Assembly: GCF_036962705.1 (NCBI RefSeq)
Contig: NZ_JBALOQ010000017.1
Span: 1 to 64,000, forward strand
Origin: Ferdinandcohnia sp036962705
GTDB taxonomy: Bacteria > Bacillota > Bacilli > Bacillales > Bacillaceae_L
Length of the DNA stretch: 64,000 nucleotides
Direction of reading: 5' to 3'
Shown here: one piece after another, positions 59,835 to 64,000 of the stretch
Position numbering within the stretch: position 1 is the first letter of the stretch
Layout: each line of letters starts with the position of its first letter
The notes under the pieces: generated by a model
Database searches by the model: none
What the model was told of the DNA's origin: nothing
The model's input: only the letters and a program-made list of their open reading frames with translations
Translations under genes and position numbers: made by a program

Positions 59835-60356
59835 CTACAATTCTATCCAAAACCTTTTGATGACATTTCCATCTTCCTCGATAAAGTCGGAATCTGGTAC
59901 CCCGCCATTATTTACTATTGTTTTAAATGAACCCATATTATCATGGTCACAAACAACTAAAGCTTTCTGAATCCCCAGTTTTCTCGCTTTTTCTAAAGAT
60001 AATGATAAGAGTTTCGTAGCAAATCCTTTACGGCGTTCTGACGGACGGATTCCATAACCAATATGTCCACCACTGTTGAATAATGTTTCGGTCAACCGAT
60101 GGCGAATATTTACAGCTCCGATTACTTTTTTATTTTCATCAACTAACCATAATGTTGAGTCGGGCACCCATTTGTCCGGTAGATTCTCACCTTTTTCTGC
60201 ATCGTAAAGAGATTGAAGCATTTCCGAAAAGTTTGAGGGGTCCTTACTAATAACCCATGGAACCATGTCCTCTCCACTTTCCTTCCATTCTTGGTAGTAA
60301 GATAGATATTCTGTTTCGTAAGCTAGTGATGGTTGTATGAGCTTAAGTTGTACCAT
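59835..60356 (-). CDS. GNAT acetyltransferase
   Basis: A 173-residue GNAT protein (HIGYGIRPSERRKGFATKLLSLSLEKARKLGIQKALVVCDHDNMGSFKTI) whose acetyl-CoA-binding loop RRKGFA is intact. The substrate is unknown. The 195-bp gap downstream (59640-59834) contains a long-range inverted repeat, AGGCATAGAC with GTCTATACCT, of uncertain meaning. Confidence 0.9.
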   Translation of the reverse strand: MVQLKLIQPSLAYETEYLSYYQEWKESGEDMVPWVISKDPSNFSEMLQSLYDAEKGENLPDKWVPDSTLWLVDENKKVIGAVNIRHRLTETLFNSGGHIGYGIRPSERRKGFATKLLSLSLEKARKLGIQKALVVCDHDNMGSFKTIVNNGGVPDSDFIEEDGNVIKRFWIEL

Positions 60357-60472
60357 TGAATGTTCACCTTCTACTTATTATTATTAATTTCTTAGCACCA
60401 ATCATAACTGAAGAAGACTAACAATTCCATATTTCCCCTATTCTTTTACTCTTCTTAAATAGCACAATCTCA

Positions 60473-61384
60473 TCAACAAACAACCTCAACGCAAGACCAG
60501 TCTTTTGCATGTTTCAAAGTAATATCTATAAAACTTGATAATGCAGGGGAAACCCATTTGTTTTTGTGATAAACGACTTGAGAGTATATCGGTTTTAATT
60601 CTGCTTCACAAGGAATCGTTTTTAACTTCCCTTCCTTGATTTCATCCTGTACAGTCATTAAAGGTAGATAAGCAATACCAAGCCCACTCATTACAGAACG
60701 CTTTATCGCCTCAATACTCCAAAGCTCCATGATGTTGGAAGGAACAATCCCTCGACCACGTAGAAACTCTTCAAATATTCTTCTATAACTGGCCTCTTTC
60801 TCGTTAGTAATTAAACACTCGCTAAGTTTCTGATTTTCGTAGCTTATAGGTAAACTAGTCAATGAACAGTCAGGACTTCCAACGAGAACGATCGGTTCGT
60901 TCATTAACGGATGGATGACTAAATCTGAGTCCTCAAACTGTGGCAACATGACAAACGCAACATCTGCGCTACCATCAACTATTGCTTTCTTGTTATCTCC
61001 ACATGTGGCATTACTTAAACGGATGCTTACATGTGGAAATTTTTTTCGATATTCTCTTAATATTGGTTCTAGGCGGTAGACTGTTAAAGACTCAGGAGCC
61101 GCAATCTTTAACGTCCCTCTTATATCCTTTTCCTCACGAGTAACGCTTTCGATTTTTCCATAAGTATCTAAAATTTCTTTCGTATATGGTAAAAGCTTCT
61201 TGCCCACATCCGTCAATCGTACCTTCCTACCCATCCGATCAAATAGAGGTGCACCTAAATGCTCTTCAATCGTTTGAATATGAGAAGTCACCGTGGATTG
61301 AGTGTACCCTAAATGTTCTGCAGCTTGTGTGAAGCTACCCATTTCAATAACCTTATTAAACGTAACAAAATGGCGTATTTCCAT
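60473..61384 (-). CDS. LysR-family transcriptional regulator
   Basis: A 303-residue LTTR. The N-terminal winged helix is MGSFTQAAEHLGYTQSTVTSHIQTIE, and the effector domain spans ~90-295. The ATG at 61384 has GGGAGGG 8-9 nt upstream. It is divergent from an MFS gene 140 bp away, the classic LysR-target layout, so it likely regulates that transporter. Confidence 0.92.
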   Translation of the reverse strand: MEIRHFVTFNKVIEMGSFTQAAEHLGYTQSTVTSHIQTIEEHLGAPLFDRMGRKVRLTDVGKKLLPYTKEILDTYGKIESVTREEKDIRGTLKIAAPESLTVYRLEPILREYRKKFPHVSIRLSNATCGDNKKAIVDGSADVAFVMLPQFEDSDLVIHPLMNEPIVLVGSPDCSLTSLPISYENQKLSECLITNEKEASYRRIFEEFLRGRGIVPSNIMELWSIEAIKRSVMSGLGIAYLPLMTVQDEIKEGKLKTIPCEAELKPIYSQVVYHKNKWVSPALSSFIDITLKHAKDWSCVEVVC

Positions 61385-61524
61385 CACTTCGCCCTCCCTT
61401 GAATATTCTCTTTTTTCAATAGTATCAGAAAAATCAATGATTCACTTCATAAACTTCAATTTTACACATGATTAGTTACTAGTTAAAATTAAATAAGAAT
61501 CATAGATAGAGAGGCGATTTCATT

Positions 61525-62766
61525 TTGAAGCATATCCACTATAGCTGGATTATTCTTACAGTAACCTTTTTTTCAATCATTATAGCTGGAATTGTTATGG
61601 CATCATCAGGGGTTTTCTTAACTCCTTTTGAACGTGAATTTGGCTGGGATCGGCCCGTAATTTCCCTTGCTTTTGGCATTTGTTTATTTTTCTATGGAGT
61701 CTCAGGTCCGTTTATCGCTGCCTTACTGGAAAAATTAGGACTAAGGAAAATGATGTTAGCTTCAATGGGAACATTGCTGGTAGGACTCCTATTAACTTTT
61801 TTGATGAATCAATCTTGGCAATTGATTATCATTTGGGGAATTATTATTGGATTAGGATCAAGTCTTTTCTTAACTGTATTAAGTCCATATGTGGCTAATC
61901 ATTGGTTTAAGGAAAAAAGGGGACTTGCAACAGGAATATTAACAGCAAGTACCGCAGTGGGCCAGTTAATATTACTTCCTGTCTTAGCAATGGTTATCGA
62001 AATATACTCGTGGCGATGGGCAATTGGATTAATTATTGTTTTGAGTATCATTATGTTCATCATTATTTTTTTATTTATGAAAAACTCACCCAAAGATATT
62101 GGAATTCTTCCATATGGTCAAAGGGAAGAGACAGAGGAAATGTATGAAACTCAAAAGAAAAATCCGATAGTCATTGCCTTCGATGGATTATTCGAAGCTT
62201 TAAAAGCAAAAGAATTTTGGTTATTAGCAGGCAGTTTTTTTATTTGTGGTTTTTCTACTAGTGGATTGATTGGGACACATTTCATTTCTTACTGTTTTAG
62301 CTTTGGAATTCCACTAGTTACTGCTGCTTCCTTACTTTCATTTATGGGCGTTTTTAACATCGTAGGAACAACTCTATCTGGTTGGCTGTCAGATCGTTTC
62401 GATAATCGCTGGCTCTTATTTTGGTACTACCTGTTTAGAGGAGCTTCCCTCGTACTTCTTCCATTCGCATTAATGGAGGGTAATATTATTTGGATTATTG
62501 TTTTTACTGTATTTTATGGTTTAGATTGGGTGGCAACAGTACCACCAACAATTAATATCTCAAGACAAATCTTTGGTCTTCAGAAGAGTGCTATTATATA
62601 TGGTTGGATTTTTGCATCACACCAAGCAGGGGCTGCAGTAGCTGCTTATGGTGGAGGTTTAATTTATAAATATTTCGATACTTACAGTTGGGCTTTTTTA
62701 ATGGCAGGGGTCTTCTGTTTATTCGCAAGCTTATTTGTCATTATTATTAAAAAACAACCTGCCTGA
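61525..62766 (+). CDS. MFS transporter, OFA/monocarboxylate type
   Basis: A 413-residue, 12-helix MFS protein resembling the oxalate/formate antiporter and YbfB-like group (GVFLTPFEREFGWDRPVISLAFGI, ANHWFKEKRGLATGILTASTAVGQ). Substrates in this group are small organic anions. The start is a TTG at 61525 with GAGAGG ~10 nt upstream. The divergent LysR regulator suggests induction by the substrate or a metabolite. Confidence 0.9.
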   Translation: MKHIHYSWIILTVTFFSIIIAGIVMASSGVFLTPFEREFGWDRPVISLAFGICLFFYGVSGPFIAALLEKLGLRKMMLASMGTLLVGLLLTFLMNQSWQLIIIWGIIIGLGSSLFLTVLSPYVANHWFKEKRGLATGILTASTAVGQLILLPVLAMVIEIYSWRWAIGLIIVLSIIMFIIIFLFMKNSPKDIGILPYGQREETEEMYETQKKNPIVIAFDGLFEALKAKEFWLLAGSFFICGFSTSGLIGTHFISYCFSFGIPLVTAASLLSFMGVFNIVGTTLSGWLSDRFDNRWLLFWYYLFRGASLVLLPFALMEGNIIWIIVFTVFYGLDWVATVPPTINISRQIFGLQKSAIIYGWIFASHQAGAAVAAYGGGLIYKYFDTYSWAFLMAGVFCLFASLFVIIIKKQPA

Positions 62767-62829
62767 GCACTGAAAGTAATGGGGCTATTGACCTTGATTA
62801 GGGAAAGTAGCCCATAAACTTTCTGCAAA

Positions 62830-63385
62830 CTAGCTGTTTCGAGCTTGCATGAGTTCATATATCTTTCTAGCGGTGTTTACGTTTCTTACCGTAACTTGTT
62901 TGTAAATCTTTGATCCAATTATTTTTGATTTTCCACTCTTAGTTGCATTTTTCCTGTCAACTGACCAGAGTATTGCTCCGGGGACATATTTAATCGTGTC
63001 AATATTTGGTTTTATAACCAAATTTTCAAGTACAGACTCATCATCGATTTCATCCCATAAAAACAGGACATCACTTGTCATTTCTTTGTTATTTTCCCAT
63101 GTGTCAGGATGTGTCAGGAATTGCGTTAATGATTCCTTCGACATCATCGATACTGCGAACTACTACTTTAATTTGCAATCCGAAATCGTTATGTATCGCC
63201 TCTTCCAAAATACCGGAAAGTTCAGTTCTTGATTTGTCTTTGTCTGAAAAAATAATATTACCTGTATTGATGTATGTAACCACATCTTTCATCCCGACTT
63301 TTTCAAACGTTTGCTTAAGCAGCTTCATATCAATTTTATTTTTCCCACCAACATTAATACCCCGTAAAAGAGCAATATAGATCAT
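62830..63385 (-). pseudogene. DUF1697 protein gene broken by a 10-bp tandem duplication
   Basis: The N-terminal frame (IYIALLRGINVGGKNKIDMK..., start 63385, ribosome binding site AAAGGAG) runs to INAIPDT then stops at 63104. The C-terminal frame resumes at PDTWENNKEM and ends at 62830. ATGTGTCAGG occurs twice in a row at 63099-63118; deleting one copy restores a ~180-residue DUF1697 protein, the normal length. DUF1697 proteins are common in Bacilli, function unknown. Confidence 0.93.
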
Positions 63386-63408
63386 AGCCAGTCTCCTTTC
63401 TTCTTTTA

Positions 63409-64000
63409 TTACCCCTTGTATATTTCTACTAGATTATCCTGATTAACCGTAATGCTACCGCCATCAGTTGTTCGAATTTCAATCGGATAGACAGCAGAAT
63501 CTTTATCAGAGAAGATCCATCTTCTCCCTGGCTGATTAAGAATAATGAATATCCCTTTAGATTTTTCTCCCATGAAATTAAGTGATGCTTGGCTCAATGG
63601 TTCATTGTCCCGCTCATGAATACCAATATCGATTAACCTATTTCCTGCACGAATAGCATCGTCTACAGTAAGGCCGATTTCACTAATATTTAACACACTT
63701 TCTATAGAGAATGGTTCTGTTCCTTCTTCAGAGGACTTTCTCGAAATGAACTCGACAATATTCCCAGCTGGGTCATAGAAATATAGAGCGTATGCGGAAA
63801 AGAAGGAAAAATAGGCCTCATCTTCCCCATCCTCGACATTTAACTGGACTCTCTCTTTTACCCATGTCTTCGCTTCAGTAAACTGGTTGGACGGAATATT
63901 AAATGCAAAGTGATAAAAGGGATTACCTATCACGTTTTCCGATGTGAACTCCAGCTCACTTGAACCCACTGCAATACGAAAACTGTTTTTATCTTCTTTA
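63409..64000 (-). CDS. VOC/glyoxalase-family protein, 5' end beyond the window
   Basis: A vicinal-oxygen-chelate protein with paired beta-alpha-beta-beta-beta modules (NPFYHFAFNIPSN...YALYFYDPAGNIVEFISR, then a second module from SEIGLTVDDAIRAGNRL). A GTG at 63969 could start it, but the same frame stays open to the window edge and encodes DKNSFRIAVGSSELEF, typical of the end of the first module. The gene therefore continues outside the window. Members are metal-dependent lyases, dioxygenases or resistance proteins; the role is unknown. Confidence 0.82.
   Translation of the reverse strand, partial: KEDKNSFRIAVGSSELEFTSENVIGNPFYHFAFNIPSNQFTEAKTWVKERVQLNVEDGEDEAYFSFFSAYALYFYDPAGNIVEFISRKSSEEGTEPFSIESVLNISEIGLTVDDAIRAGNRLIDIGIHERDNEPLSQASLNFMGEKSKGIFIILNQPGRRWIFSDKDSAVYPIEIRTTDGGSITVNQDNLVEIYKG

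Overview
The window is chromosomal DNA from a spore-forming Bacillaceae (Bacillus sensu lato). The evidence is a run of genes in Bacillus subtilis-like order: clpP, crh-whiA-glmR-rapZ-yvcI, trxB, an eight-gene histidine operon with the short HisG/HisZ pair, hprK-lgt-yvoD-ppaX-yvoF, yvlABCD, uvrBA and csbA. The DNA is AT-rich, has strong GGAGG-type ribosome binding sites and uses GTG and TTG starts. A run of 179 N at 25086-25264 marks an unresolved assembly gap. The exact species cannot be fixed from sequence alone.

Layout. 1-5 kb: tRNA-Arg, CtsR-controlled clpP, and the convergent yvcI-rapZ-glmR-whiA-crh operon. 5-10 kb: a class III aminotransferase (yhxA) convergent with a GNAT/nitrilase fusion (yhcX), then a frameshifted MerR regulator next to a 5'-truncated Bmr-like pump. 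10-20 kb: trxB, a TPR protein and the his operon, with clustered DnaA-box-like 9-mers before, inside and after it. 20-28 kb: two small hydrophilic ORFs, yvoF-ppaX-yvoD-lgt-hprK, two copies of a 133-bp structured repeat, the gap and yvlABCD. 28-31 kb: an accessory patch with a REP-associated tyrosine transposase (RAYT) gene, six of the window's eight small palindromic repeats and a decayed Nudix gene. 31-42 kb: uvrBA with a LexA box, an unknown lipoprotein, a 52-bp tandem repeat, csbA, an iron/cobalamin-type ABC importer and prfC. 41.6-42.6 kb: an FNR/CRP-type class II promoter driving a 36-residue membrane peptide, and on the other strand a cyclic-di-GMP-I riboswitch with no obvious target gene. 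43-50 kb: an envelope-stress module (response regulator, kinase, HtrA, PpiC foldase) and a serine hydrolase. 50-54 kb: a zinc-efflux operon (czcO-czrA-czcD) with a perfect CzrA-type operator, acetyltransferases and a flavin monooxygenase. 54-64 kb: accessory genes for drug efflux (TetR/MFS, LysR/MFS), RNA methylation and GNATs, a DUF1697 gene broken by a 10-bp duplication, and a VOC-domain gene cut by the window end.

The observations I rate highest are the RAYT with its repeat family, many copies of which lie at stop codons; the orphan c-di-GMP riboswitch; the neighbouring FNR-type promoter and small membrane peptide; and the 9-bp-periodic DnaA-box clusters around the his operon. Recognition is by eye from motifs, gene order and remembered family sequences. 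No search or folding program was run.
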